A DNA stretch of 64,000 nt from JAKRSD01 sp964473995. GTDB taxonomy: Bacteria > Bacteroidota > Bacteroidia > CAIKAF01. The first letter of the stretch is position 1; every line of letters starts with the position of its first letter. A program made the position numbers and the translations under genes. The stretch spans positions 1-64,000 of the forward strand of contig CAYYRB010000004.1 in assembly GCA_964473995.1 (NCBI GenBank), given 5' to 3'. Below, one piece after another: positions 36,487 to 45,146 of this stretch. The notes below the pieces were generated by a model. That model saw only the letters and a program-made list of their open reading frames with translations. It searched no databases and was not told the origin of the DNA.

Positions 36487-37071
36487 TCAGGATGATGAGG
36501 GCAAATTTGCAATAAATTTCCAATAGAGAAAAATCATGATTCCGAAAACCAGTAAATTGAATACGTGGTCATGAAAAAAGTGAACCCATTCCGGTTTTTT
36601 CAAAACGAGAATGGAAAGTCCTGAAATCCTTACCACGTTGAGCAATTGTGTTATACCGATTCCCAGGAAAACGAAGAATAATTTCCGATTTATGCTCACC
36701 TTGGAAATCAAAATCAACATGGTATTGTAATAAATAAGCTGAAAGCCGAGGCAATAATTGCCAACACCTACGGCATGAACGTCTTCAATCCAAATGGATC
36801 GCTCGGTGATGTGGGAAGAGTAGCCCATGGCCTTCAATGAAAACTCACTGGCGATAAGCAGAATCTTCACCACCCATAGATTGAATTGTTCCCACACGTT
36901 GCTCAATGAGGGAATCAAGCGGTCCTCTACAGGTGTTTTTTCTTCTCCCAATACCCAAAAAATCCCCTTCCAGGAAAGCCAGATCAGCAAAAGCTTAAGG
37001 AGAAAATAAACCAATTCACGTTCCCTCTCGGGAATAAAGCGTACCACAACCGATTCTATTTTCTTCCGCAT
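36487..37071 (-). CDS. Exosortase/archaeosortase-family transpeptidase
   Basis: 194 residues with five or more hydrophobic helices. The three catalytic residues of the family can be placed: Cys107 in VGNYCLGFQ, Arg148 in NVVRISG and His167 in FFHDHVFN. Exosortases cut a C-terminal tripartite signal (short motif, helix, basic tail) and probably transfer the protein to a surface acceptor. The subfamily (XrtX is the best guess) cannot be fixed by eye. It is coupled to the membrane protein downstream; no protein with an obvious matching C-terminal signal lies nearby. Confidence 0.82.
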   Translation of the reverse strand: MRKKIESVVVRFIPERERELVYFLLKLLLIWLSWKGIFWVLGEEKTPVEDRLIPSLSNVWEQFNLWVVKILLIASEFSLKAMGYSSHITERSIWIEDVHAVGVGNYCLGFQLIYYNTMLILISKVSINRKLFFVFLGIGITQLLNVVRISGLSILVLKKPEWVHFFHDHVFNLLVFGIMIFLYWKFIANLPSSS

Positions 37072-37124
37072 TTCTTATCAACTAAAAATATTGAATCTAT
37101 AACCCTTTTCTCCTCAAATATGGA

Positions 37125-38120
37125 TTACCCGGATTTCATGGTCGCATTTCGAATGACTGCCAAGTAGCCGGGCGATAATAAACCATCCTCGTAAAAGCCT
37201 CTTTGCTCAAGCAGCTTGTGCATCTCAGGATAACGGTAGGACGGCGCCGCCATGAACAAATGATGTTCGGTATGGTAGTTGACATGCAAAGGGGCAAACA
37301 ACAATTTTTCGAAAAAATGGGCATAAACCGTGCGGGTGTTTTTTTGGGGATCGAAAGGATCGGGACTCATGCTATGCTCCGCCATACTGCGCACACGCAA
37401 ACTGAACGTGTAGGTGGTGAGCAGGGCACCGATCCAAAGCAGGTAGAGCCAACCCGCACCTGACAACCATAAAATAAACCAAAGGGCCAGATTAAATACC
37501 ACGGGGCCGCTCATATTATTTATGGCGGTTATCCAATGATCCTTTTTATTTCTCTCCGGCACAATTACTCCGCTGAGCCGGTATTCCCAAAAACCGCATT
37601 GGATCATAATCAAACCAAATAAGCCCTTTATTCCGGTTATACCGAATAAGTCGCGAAGGAATTTTCTTGCCATACTTTTCTTTGTAGCCGGGTAGCCTTC
37701 AGTAAGCGGAAGGTCAGGATCTCCGGCATTTCCCGTAAAAATATGGTGTTCCATGTGATAAGGCCTGTAGCGCTTTACCGAATGAAAAATAGGATAAGCA
37801 CCCAACCAACTGCCGACAAAATCATTCGCTTTCCGGCTTTTAAACAGGGAATGGTGGGAGGCATCGTGCATGATGATGGCACAACCCAGCTGTTTACCTC
37901 CAATGATGAATAAAGCGGGAATCAGGGTAAGCGGATGAGGCCACAAACCGGCAATAAGAAAAGCAGCCGCAATCCATAACCAATTATGTATTACTTCCCA
38001 AGCTCCACGCACATCCGATTTCTGAAGCAGTCGGCTTATTTCTTCCTCGGTCAGGTAAGTATGCAGTAGCTGCAGATATGCCTCCGAATGATTCGTTTTG
38101 GGCGCCGGATTTCCTTTCAC
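37125..38120 (-). CDS. Membrane fatty-acid desaturase/hydroxylase
   Basis: 331 residues with the three His boxes of membrane di-iron enzymes: HDASHH (85-90), HMEHH (122-126) and HTEHH (283-287), separated by two pairs of helices. It inserts a double bond or hydroxyl in an acyl chain or acyl lipid, using O2. It lies 26 bp downstream of the aldehyde dehydrogenase, which itself follows an Mpo1-like gene by 29 bp, so all three are probably co-transcribed. Confidence 0.88.
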   Translation of the reverse strand: MKGNPAPKTNHSEAYLQLLHTYLTEEEISRLLQKSDVRGAWEVIHNWLWIAAAFLIAGLWPHPLTLIPALFIIGGKQLGCAIIMHDASHHSLFKSRKANDFVGSWLGAYPIFHSVKRYRPYHMEHHIFTGNAGDPDLPLTEGYPATKKSMARKFLRDLFGITGIKGLFGLIMIQCGFWEYRLSGVIVPERNKKDHWITAINNMSGPVVFNLALWFILWLSGAGWLYLLWIGALLTTYTFSLRVRSMAEHSMSPDPFDPQKNTRTVYAHFFEKLLFAPLHVNYHTEHHLFMAAPSYRYPEMHKLLEQRGFYEDGLLSPGYLAVIRNATMKSG

Positions 38121-38146
38121 CGAGTTGTTTTTTTTGGGGCCGATTG

Positions 38147-39562
38147 TTATAATAAACGGCGGATAAGCAGCTTGAGCGTATTGAGCGAAACCTTGTTGTA
38201 AGGGGGATAACGGAGAGGCGCATCGGGAAAAAACGTGCGCTTCAAAACCGACTTTTTATGACTGAACGTATCAAAGGAATGTTGTCCGTGATAAGCACCG
38301 ATACCACTATCTCCTACGCCTCCGAAGGGCATATCCTCCCCTGTCATGTGCATGATGGTGTCGTTGATGCTTACCCCGCCGCTGGATGTTTTTTTCAGAA
38401 TGTTGTCCTGAAAATCCGTGTTGTCTGAAAACACATACAAGGCGAGCGGTTTGGGCTTTGCATTGATGTAACGGATAACTTCTTCCGCGTGGGAAAATTC
38501 AATGATGGGTAAAATGGGACCAAAGATTTCATCATTCAGCAAGGCACTGTCCTCGGCAGGCGAATCCACAAGCGTCGGTTCTATTTTCAATTTTTCCTCA
38601 TCCGCCTTTCCGCCGTGAACAATTTTTCCGCTGTCCAAATAACTCTTCAAACGTTCAAAATGACGGCGGTTGATGATCTTTCCGTATTCCTCATTTTCGG
38701 TGGGATTCTTTCCGTAAAAACGCTCGATTTCCTTTTTGATGGCATCAATAAGCGGCGCTTTGATATCTTTATGTACATACAGATAATCCGGTGCCACGCA
38801 GGTTTGTCCGCTGTTGATGAGCTTACCCCAGGTAATCCGGCGTGCCGTAATGGTAAGGTTGATATCCTTATCTACGATGCAGGGACTTTTACCGCCAAGC
38901 TCGAGTGTAACCGGTGTAAGGTGTTTTGCCGCAGCCTCATAAACAATGCGCCCTACCGTGGTGCCGCCCGTAAAGAAAATGTAATCGAATTTTTCCTTCA
39001 GCAGTTCGGTGGTAATTTCAGCTCCTCCCTCAATCACATGCAGAAAACCGGGATCAAAATTGGGGTTGATGATTTTAGCCAAAATGGCCGAGGTGGCCGG
39101 AGCTACTTCCGAAGGTTTTATGATGGCCGTGTTCCCCGCGGCAATTGCTCCCGCCAATGGAGAAATGGCCAACTGAAACGGATAGTTCCAAGGAGCGATG
39201 ATACATGTAACGCCATAGGGATCGGAATGGATTTGACTGCTGCCCAAGAAATGAAAAAGGGGCGTTGGCATCCGTTTGGGCTTGGCCCAGTTGGCCGTAT
39301 TTTTAATGGCATGATCAATCGGGTTGAGCGACATGCCGATCTCGGTGGCAAAGGCCTCGAATTTTGACTTACCCAAATCGGCTTGAAGTGCATCCATTAT
39401 TTCCGACTCGTATTCGAAAATCAGATCGCGGAGTTTTTTTAGCTGAGAAATTCTAAAATCAATATCCAACGATGCTCCCGTAGAAAACCAGTTTCGTTGG
39501 TTCTGCACCAGTTGGGCGGCCGACAGGGCCTTTTGTTCCTTTTCCAAAATTGTTGTTTCCAT
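38147..39562 (-). CDS. Class 3 (fatty) aldehyde dehydrogenase
   Basis: 471 residues. Catalytic Cys255 in GQTCVAPDY and general base Glu221 in LELGGKSP, plus the FTGGTTVGR cofactor loop. The CVAPDY context and the hydrophobic end (SLNTLKLLIRRLL) are characteristic of class 3/fatty-aldehyde dehydrogenases, which bind membranes and oxidise long-chain aldehydes to acids with NAD(P). Middle gene of the lipid set. Confidence 0.9.
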   Translation of the reverse strand: METTILEKEQKALSAAQLVQNQRNWFSTGASLDIDFRISQLKKLRDLIFEYESEIMDALQADLGKSKFEAFATEIGMSLNPIDHAIKNTANWAKPKRMPTPLFHFLGSSQIHSDPYGVTCIIAPWNYPFQLAISPLAGAIAAGNTAIIKPSEVAPATSAILAKIINPNFDPGFLHVIEGGAEITTELLKEKFDYIFFTGGTTVGRIVYEAAAKHLTPVTLELGGKSPCIVDKDINLTITARRITWGKLINSGQTCVAPDYLYVHKDIKAPLIDAIKKEIERFYGKNPTENEEYGKIINRRHFERLKSYLDSGKIVHGGKADEEKLKIEPTLVDSPAEDSALLNDEIFGPILPIIEFSHAEEVIRYINAKPKPLALYVFSDNTDFQDNILKKTSSGGVSINDTIMHMTGEDMPFGGVGDSGIGAYHGQHSFDTFSHKKSVLKRTFFPDAPLRYPPYNKVSLNTLKLLIRRLL

Positions 39563-39591
39563 AAAAAATATCAGTTATAGCAAAATCTGCA

Positions 39592-40077
39592 TCAATAGCG
39601 CAGTCCAATTTTTTTGTAAATGAAATGCATAAGCCAGGCCGGACCGATCAATAAAAACTGAACATCCTTCAGGAAAGACGGCTTTTTTCCTTCGATTTTA
39701 TGACCCCAGAATTGAAAAATCCAGGCAAGAACAAATAAAACCAGCGCAACGCCCCAAAGCGGAAAACCCGTAGGCTCCAACATTCTTTCCAAATGAAAGG
39801 ATATATACAGACAGAGGAATGAAAAAACAATCATACCGAAGGAGAGGGGCGGAGAAAGGAAGATATAGTAAAAGAGCACCACCGTAAGGGTTATAAGGGC
39901 AGCATTTAAGGAAGTTCCCAGAGAAGGCAGGTCTGTCGGAAGCTTCACCGACCAAAGCAAAGCCGTGATAGTCCAAAAAATGACAGGTACACAAATCCAA
40001 TGAACCAACTTGTTTGTGGGATTTTGATGACTTTCTCCGTATTCCGCGAGCAGACGGTCAATCGTTCTTGTACTCAT
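39592..40077 (-). CDS. Mpo1-like (DUF962) 2-hydroxy fatty acid dioxygenase
   Basis: 161 residues, four helices. The DUF962/YGL010w signature is clear: HQNPTNKLVHWICVPVIFW at the start, SFHLERMLE in the middle, FQFWGHKIEGKKPSFLKDVQFLLIGPAWLM at the end. The histidines bind iron in yeast Mpo1, which shortens 2-hydroxy fatty acids by one carbon. It is first in a set with a fatty aldehyde dehydrogenase and a desaturase. Confidence 0.85.
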   Translation of the reverse strand: MSTRTIDRLLAEYGESHQNPTNKLVHWICVPVIFWTITALLWSVKLPTDLPSLGTSLNAALITLTVVLFYYIFLSPPLSFGMIVFSFLCLYISFHLERMLEPTGFPLWGVALVLFVLAWIFQFWGHKIEGKKPSFLKDVQFLLIGPAWLMHFIYKKIGLRY

Positions 40078-40170
40078 GTTTCGTTTATGCTTTTGTTAAA
40101 AAGAATCTAAAAGTAGAAATAATTTTCAGACTCTGCTTTTTAAACTCTAACTTCGGGGCAAATTATTCCC

Positions 40171-42282
40171 ATGCGCTATCTACTTATTTTAACAGGTATT
40201 GTTACCTGTTGTGCCGTCTTTGCACAAACCCGTTCGTCAAAACATCCCGATCTTTCTTTTATCCGCCCTGACAGCATCCGCATCATCCGTGATGAATGGG
40301 GCGTTCCGCATATTTTTGCTCCTACCGATGCCGAAGTGGCTTACGGACTAGCCTGGGCCCAATGCGAGGATGACTTCAAAACCATGCAGGATTTTTTGCT
40401 GATCATCAAAGGTTTTTCGGGCCGCCGCACCGGCATTGACGGCGTAAAAATGGATTATGCAGTGGGGCTTTTAGGTGCAGAAGAACTCACGAGGCGAGAA
40501 TACCATGCACAAGTGCCGGAACATGTTCAAAAATACCTGCGTGCCTTTGCCGCCGGGGTAAACCGATGGGTAGAACTGAATCCGGATCAGGTGCTCATAA
40601 AAAAAGCCTTCCCGGTTACCGAGTTTGACCTGGCCATGGGATATAACCTAGGCATGAGCCTGATGAGCGGCGTGCAGGGGGCCTTTTCGAAAATTATGGA
40701 CAACAAGCTTCCGAAAGCTTCCGAAAATCCGCCTAAAGGATCCAATGCCATGGCGGTACACGGATCCAAAACGGAGGACGGAAAAACCTACATTGCCATC
40801 AATGCCCACCAACCGCTGGAAGGAATCATGAGCTGGTACGAAGCTCACCTCGTGAGCGGGGAAGGCATGAATATTCTGGGTGGTGCTTTTCCCGGTGCAG
40901 CTACCATAGGGCACGGCGTAAATGAACACATTGCGTGGGCCCATACCATGACCTATCCCGATTTGATTGATATTTATAAATTGGACATGCATCCGCGCAA
41001 AAAAAATATGTACAAGCTGGACGGCCAATGGAAAAAATTAGAGTCCAAAACCATTCCCCTGAAAATACGATTTCCGAAAAGCGGAATACGCCTGAATGTA
41101 GGCAAGAAAGGTTTTTACAGCGTTTTCGGTCCTACGCTGAAAACAGACCACGGTGTTTACTCCTTCCATCTTCCCACTCTGAAACTGTTGAAGGCTCCTG
41201 AACAATGGTTAAATATGGCCAAAGCAAAAAACCATGCCGAGTTTATGAAAGCCCTGGAGTTGCAAAGTTTGCCCTGTTTTAACATCGTTTATGCCGACCG
41301 CCTGGATACCATTATGTATATGACGAACCCGGTAATTCCTCAGCGCAATGGAGCCTTCGACTGGAAAGGTGTTTTGCCGGGCGATACATCCGCCACGGTA
41401 TTGGATAGTCGGTTTTTGCCGGTGACTGAATTGCCGGGTGTGGTTAATCCGAAATCGGGTTTCGTATATAACGCCAACAATTCTCCCTACCTGTGCACGC
41501 ACCCTGACGATAACCCGAAAAGTGAAGATTATGAGCCCACCATGGGACATCAGTCTTTGCATACCAACCGTAGTTTTCGCTTGGAAGCCTTGTTTCTGAA
41601 AACGATGGACGGCAGAAAATTGGATTGGCAGCAATTTTTGGACATCAAATATGACCGGCAATATCCGTCCGATTTCCATTTTCCAGTTTCCGTAGAACAT
41701 GTGTTCAAAGCCGATCCGAACCGATATCCGGAGATAAAGGATGAATTGATGCGCCTGCAACGGTGGAACCGCAGAGGCGATGCGGAGAATGTGGAAGCTT
41801 CCTTTTTCATGATGAGCCTGTATTTTATTTTGGAAAGCATCGGAGGGCTTGAATTTAATTTGGATTACCGGCCGGAAATTGAGGAAAAAGTGGTGGTAAG
41901 TGCAGTAATAAAAGCACGGGAATACCTGATTAAGCATTTCGGCACGTTGGAAGTACCACTGGGAAAATTGCAGCGACTGCGCCGCGGATCGGTTGATTTG
42001 CCACTTGACGGCCTTCCCGATATGATTGTGGCCATGTATTCCTCTCCACGTGAAGATGGAACGCTGCAGCCCCGCTCGGGAGAAAGTTATATCATGATGG
42101 TGAAGATAGGCCCTGAGGGACCGGAAATTCAAACCGTGAACGCGTTCGGCGCATCCAACCGCCCCGATAGCCCACATTACACCGATCAGATGAAATTATT
42201 TGTGAACCATCAATTGAAACCGATGACACTAAACAAGGAGGAAGTGCTTAAAAAGGCAGTGAAAGTGTATTCTCCCCGTTAA
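40171..42282 (+). CDS. Penicillin-acylase-family Ntn hydrolase
   Basis: 703 residues: signal peptide MRYLLILTGIVTCCAVFAQ, an alpha-chain region (RDEWGVPHIFAPTDAEVAYGLAWAQCEDDF is the family opening), then GSNAM with Ser191, which becomes the N-terminal nucleophile after self-cleavage, and the long beta chain. Periplasmic amide hydrolase; substrates of relatives include beta-lactam side chains, acyl-homoserine lactones and lipopeptides. The sequence does not decide among them. Monocistronic, with a shared terminator downstream. Confidence 0.88.
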   Translation: MRYLLILTGIVTCCAVFAQTRSSKHPDLSFIRPDSIRIIRDEWGVPHIFAPTDAEVAYGLAWAQCEDDFKTMQDFLLIIKGFSGRRTGIDGVKMDYAVGLLGAEELTRREYHAQVPEHVQKYLRAFAAGVNRWVELNPDQVLIKKAFPVTEFDLAMGYNLGMSLMSGVQGAFSKIMDNKLPKASENPPKGSNAMAVHGSKTEDGKTYIAINAHQPLEGIMSWYEAHLVSGEGMNILGGAFPGAATIGHGVNEHIAWAHTMTYPDLIDIYKLDMHPRKKNMYKLDGQWKKLESKTIPLKIRFPKSGIRLNVGKKGFYSVFGPTLKTDHGVYSFHLPTLKLLKAPEQWLNMAKAKNHAEFMKALELQSLPCFNIVYADRLDTIMYMTNPVIPQRNGAFDWKGVLPGDTSATVLDSRFLPVTELPGVVNPKSGFVYNANNSPYLCTHPDDNPKSEDYEPTMGHQSLHTNRSFRLEALFLKTMDGRKLDWQQFLDIKYDRQYPSDFHFPVSVEHVFKADPNRYPEIKDELMRLQRWNRRGDAENVEASFFMMSLYFILESIGGLEFNLDYRPEIEEKVVVSAVIKAREYLIKHFGTLEVPLGKLQRLRRGSVDLPLDGLPDMIVAMYSSPREDGTLQPRSGESYIMMVKIGPEGPEIQTVNAFGASNRPDSPHYTDQMKLFVNHQLKPMTLNKEEVLKKAVKVYSPR

Positions 42283-42378
42283 CCTTAAATTCAAAAAGTT
42301 GAATGATGGTATAACATCTCAATTCATCTGTTATAAACAAGCTGACAAGTTCTTTTTTATTATTATTCAGACAAAATT

Positions 42379-42404
42379 AAAAAGCCGGACTAAGCCGGCT
42401 TTTT
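42379..42404. terminator. Bidirectional terminator
   Basis: AAAAAGCCGG/CCGGCTTTTT, 10-bp perfect stem with six-base loop, T-rich on both sides. It serves the convergent acylase and DUF4476 genes. Confidence 0.85.
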
Positions 42405-42424
42405 AAAAAATAACGGAGTTTCTT

Positions 42425-43228
42425 TTAATTTCGGTTTGACACGTAATTGGTAAGATCCCTCACCGAGCTGTCGAATTGAAATTGGTTGTACGTGACAAAA
42501 TAATTTTGTTTATCGATGACAAAATCATAACAGAACTTGGCTACGTCCAACTTATAACTGTCAAAACTCAATGTTCCCAACAATTCGGCCACCTGCGCAC
42601 TGGTAAAATTAGCGGTACGCGCCTGGTTTTTGATCAGATTGGCCTTGTTTGTATCAAAGCTTTGCTTGTTTACCGTTTCCTTAAACTGTGCGAACGTAGC
42701 GGCATTCATCCCCACAGGCGGTATTGTATTCCACTGCCCATTCGGATTGTTGGGATTGTTCCACTGGTTCGGATTATTCCATTGATTGGGATTATTTGGA
42801 TTATTCCATTGGTTCGGATTGTTCCATTGGTTGGGATTGTTTTGCCACTGCATGTTTGGATTGTAATCCCAATAGCCGTACCAGAAATCCTGCGCAAACT
42901 GATTGTTTTGCATCAAGGGAACCTGTTGTAAAATAACAATACCCTGGTTGCTTCGAAATTCGGCTACCATACGGCTGTTGTTATATAAACTGAACATGGA
43001 CTTAAAAAGAGTAATTCCGTTGCGCTGCACATATACTTCTTTCACCCCGGGACGCAAATCAAAAAAACGGAAACGCCCGCTGGCATTGGTGCTGATCTGA
43101 TCATCAATGCGTATAGTATAAATTCCCGGTTCATTTACCCGCAGAAAAAACTCGGAATAACCAAAGGGAGGATAGGCCTGCGCCACCATACCTACAATAA
43201 TCAACAGCAGAGTAAAAATAGTTCTCAT
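42425..43228 (-). CDS. DUF4476 secreted protein with Asn/Pro/Gln/Trp repeats
   Basis: 267 residues from ATG 43228 (MRTIFTLLLIIVGMVAQA, signal peptide). A beta domain (residues ~20-120), a low-complexity linker of NPNQWN units (~125-165), and a C-terminal DUF4476 domain (FKETVNKQSFDTNKANLIKN ... LGTLSFDSYKLDVAKFCYDFVIDKQNY). DUF4476 is a helical domain common in secreted Bacteroidota proteins; its function is unknown. Likely envelope-exposed. Confidence 0.82.
   Translation of the reverse strand: MRTIFTLLLIIVGMVAQAYPPFGYSEFFLRVNEPGIYTIRIDDQISTNASGRFRFFDLRPGVKEVYVQRNGITLFKSMFSLYNNSRMVAEFRSNQGIVILQQVPLMQNNQFAQDFWYGYWDYNPNMQWQNNPNQWNNPNQWNNPNNPNQWNNPNQWNNPNNPNGQWNTIPPVGMNAATFAQFKETVNKQSFDTNKANLIKNQARTANFTSAQVAELLGTLSFDSYKLDVAKFCYDFVIDKQNYFVTYNQFQFDSSVRDLTNYVSNRN
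42730..42855 (-). repeat. Coding microsatellite for NPNQWN units
   Basis: Alternating 15- and 24-bp units encode NPNQW and NPNNPNQW; the pattern NPNQW-NNPNQW-NNPNNPNQW occurs twice. Length is likely to vary between strains through slippage. Confidence 0.75.
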
Positions 43229-43362
43229 AAAGTACTCCTTTCTTTTTTTGTGTGATAAAAGTAAGTCAAATGCTGTGCCATGGACAGAAATTTTGCCCAA
43301 TTCAAACTTAATCCATTTTCAATCAGCATAATAAAATAATTTCCGACTGCTTATTTTTTTGG

Positions 43363-43370
43363 TACGTTTG
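43363..43370 (+). promoter_or_regulatory. -7 element TACGTTTG
   Basis: Perfect TAnnTTTG 15 bp before ATG 43386. Confidence 0.5.
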
Positions 43371-43385
43371 TAAAAAATCAAAGCT

Positions 43386-44264
43386 ATGTATAATGAACCG
43401 ATGTTGAAACCGGGTGCCTTAAAAGGAAAAACCGTATTGGTCACCGGCGGAGGAACAGGACTGGGCCGTTCCATGACGAAGTATTTTTTGGAATTGGGGG
43501 CACAGGCCATCATCACCAGCCGTAAAGAAGATGTGTTGAAAGCTTCTGCCGCCGAACTCGAGGCGGAAACAGGCGGCCGCGTGCTGGCCTTAGCCTGCGA
43601 CGTGCGGAATTACGAAGGTGTGGAGCAGGTTTTGGAGGAAGGTTATAACACATTCGGATCCATCGACATTCTCGTGAATAATGCGGCGGGCAATTTTATC
43701 AGCCCTACCGAGCGGCTCAGCCACCGCGCATTTGATACCATCGTGGATATCGTGCTTCGTGGAACTTACAACTGCACCTTGGCACTCGGAAAACGCTGGA
43801 TTGCCGAGCAGAGAAAAGGAACGGTTTTAAGTATCGTGACTACTTATGCCTGGACAGGCTCTGGATACGTGGTTCCCTCCGCGTGCGCGAAGGCCGGCGT
43901 ATTGGCCCTTACCCGTTCGTTGGGGGTAGAATGGGGCAAATACGGCATCCGCCTGAATGCCATCGCTCCGGGGCCGTTTCCCACCAAAGGTGCCTGGGAC
44001 CGGCTGTTTCCAAAAGCCTTGGCCGACAAAATGGACCCCACAGCACGGGTAGCCTTAGGTAGAACAGGTGAACACCAAGAACTGGCGAATCTGGCAGCTT
44101 ACCTCGTGTCGGATTATGCCTCATTTATGACGGGTGAGGTGGTTACCCTCGACGGAGGGGAATGGCTCAAAGGAGGCGGAGAATTCAACTGGCTGGACGA
44201 GGCCACCACTCCGGCCATGTGGGACGAAATTGAGCAGATGATCCGCTCTTCAAACAAGAGATAG
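43386..44264 (+). CDS. 2,4-dienoyl-CoA-reductase-like SDR
   Basis: 292 residues. Rossmann motif TGGGTGLG, CDVRN for the adenosine, NNAAGNF, and PSACAKAGV where classical SDRs have YxxxK. The Lys is kept and Tyr replaced, which is normal in the peroxisomal/mitochondrial dienoyl-CoA reductase branch. The C-terminal GGGEFNWLDE is also typical of that branch. Likely NADPH-dependent reduction of a 2,4-dienoyl-CoA during breakdown of unsaturated fatty acids. msrA follows 52 bp later. Confidence 0.85.
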   Translation: MYNEPMLKPGALKGKTVLVTGGGTGLGRSMTKYFLELGAQAIITSRKEDVLKASAAELEAETGGRVLALACDVRNYEGVEQVLEEGYNTFGSIDILVNNAAGNFISPTERLSHRAFDTIVDIVLRGTYNCTLALGKRWIAEQRKGTVLSIVTTYAWTGSGYVVPSACAKAGVLALTRSLGVEWGKYGIRLNAIAPGPFPTKGAWDRLFPKALADKMDPTARVALGRTGEHQELANLAAYLVSDYASFMTGEVVTLDGGEWLKGGGEFNWLDEATTPAMWDEIEQMIRSSNKR

Positions 44265-44316
44265 CAGGTATCCTCATTGTGAATAAACCCTTTGGAGATT
44301 GGGTTGTTTACGTTAT

Positions 44317-45128
44317 ATGAAATACGCTTACGTTTTCGGTTTGGTATGCGCCCTGTTCTTTCCTGCTTCGGGTTGTTCAGAACCAGGGAAACAAAATAGG
44401 GCAGTTAATGATCAATCGGTTATGGACTTAAAAGATAAAGTAACGGATACGGCCACCTTCGGTGCCGGTTGTTTTTGGTGCGTGGAAGCCTTCTTTCAGG
44501 AATTGAAGGGAGTGTATAAAGTGCAGAGCGGATACATGGGCGGACGAGTGAAAAACCCGACCTACAAAGAAGTATGCAACGGAAATACCGGCCATGCGGA
44601 AGTGGTGCAGATTGTGTATGACCCGGCGGTAGTTACTTTTTCCGAACTATTGGAGGTCTTCTGGCAAACACATGATCCCACCACCTTAAACCGTCAGGGG
44701 GCTGACGTAGGTACACAGTATCGTTCGGTGGTGTTCTATCATTCCATAGAACAGAAAAAATTGGCGGAAGAACTCAAACTATCGCTGGATGTGTCCGGCG
44801 CATTTCCCAATCCCNNNNNNNNNNNNNNNNNNNNNNNNNNNNNNNNNNNNNNNNNNNNNNNNNNNNNNNNNNNNNNNNNNNNNNNNNNNNNNNNNNNNNN
44901 NNNNNNNNNNNNNNATTGGCGGAAGAACTCAAACTATCGCTGGATGTGTCCGGCGCATTTCCCAATCCCATCGTGACTGAAATTTCTCCCGCGTCAGAAT
45001 TTTACCTTGCGGAAGATTACCACCAGGATTATTACGCACAAAACGGCTCTGCTCCATATTGCCAGTTTGTGATTAAACCCAAGATGGATAAATTTCGTAA
45101 GGTCTTTTCCGAAAAGCTGAAGAAGTAA
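44317..45128 (+). CDS. msrA: Peptide-methionine (S)-S-oxide reductase, lipoprotein, split by an assembly gap
   Basis: Lipoprotein signal MKYAYVFGLVCALFFPASGC (Cys20), then the MsrA domain with GAGCFWCVEA (catalytic Cys52), GYMGGRVKNPTY, GHAEVVQIVYDP and a C-terminal YHQDYYAQNG. It reduces methionine-S-sulfoxide in envelope proteins. A 100-N gap sits in the gene and 55 identical bases flank it on both sides. Removing the Ns plus one copy (155 nt) brings both halves into one frame of 218 residues, so the gene is intact. Start 44317 is chosen for the signal peptide. Confidence 0.92.
44760..44969. other. Assembly gap (100 N) with 55-bp duplicated flanks
   Basis: Bases 44760-44814 and 44915-44969 are identical. 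The Ns are a scaffolder placeholder over an overlap, not missing sequence. Confidence 0.95.
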
Positions 45129-45145
45129 AAAAGCCTTCGCTTTTT
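45128..45145. terminator. Bidirectional terminator
   Basis: AAAAAGC-CTTC-GCTTTTT between the convergent msrA and acyltransferase genes, overlapping the last base of msrA. Confidence 0.7.
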
Positions 45146-45146
45146 G

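Noticed and set aside
41209..42177. Long antisense open frame inside the penicillin acylase gene
   Set aside because: Shadow of a G+C-balanced coding gene; composition is not protein-like and the sense strand has a full family match.
43860..43890. Missing catalytic Tyr in the SDR at 43386 as evidence of an inactive enzyme
   Set aside because: The Ser/Lys pattern PSACAKAG without Tyr is normal in the dienoyl-CoA reductase branch.
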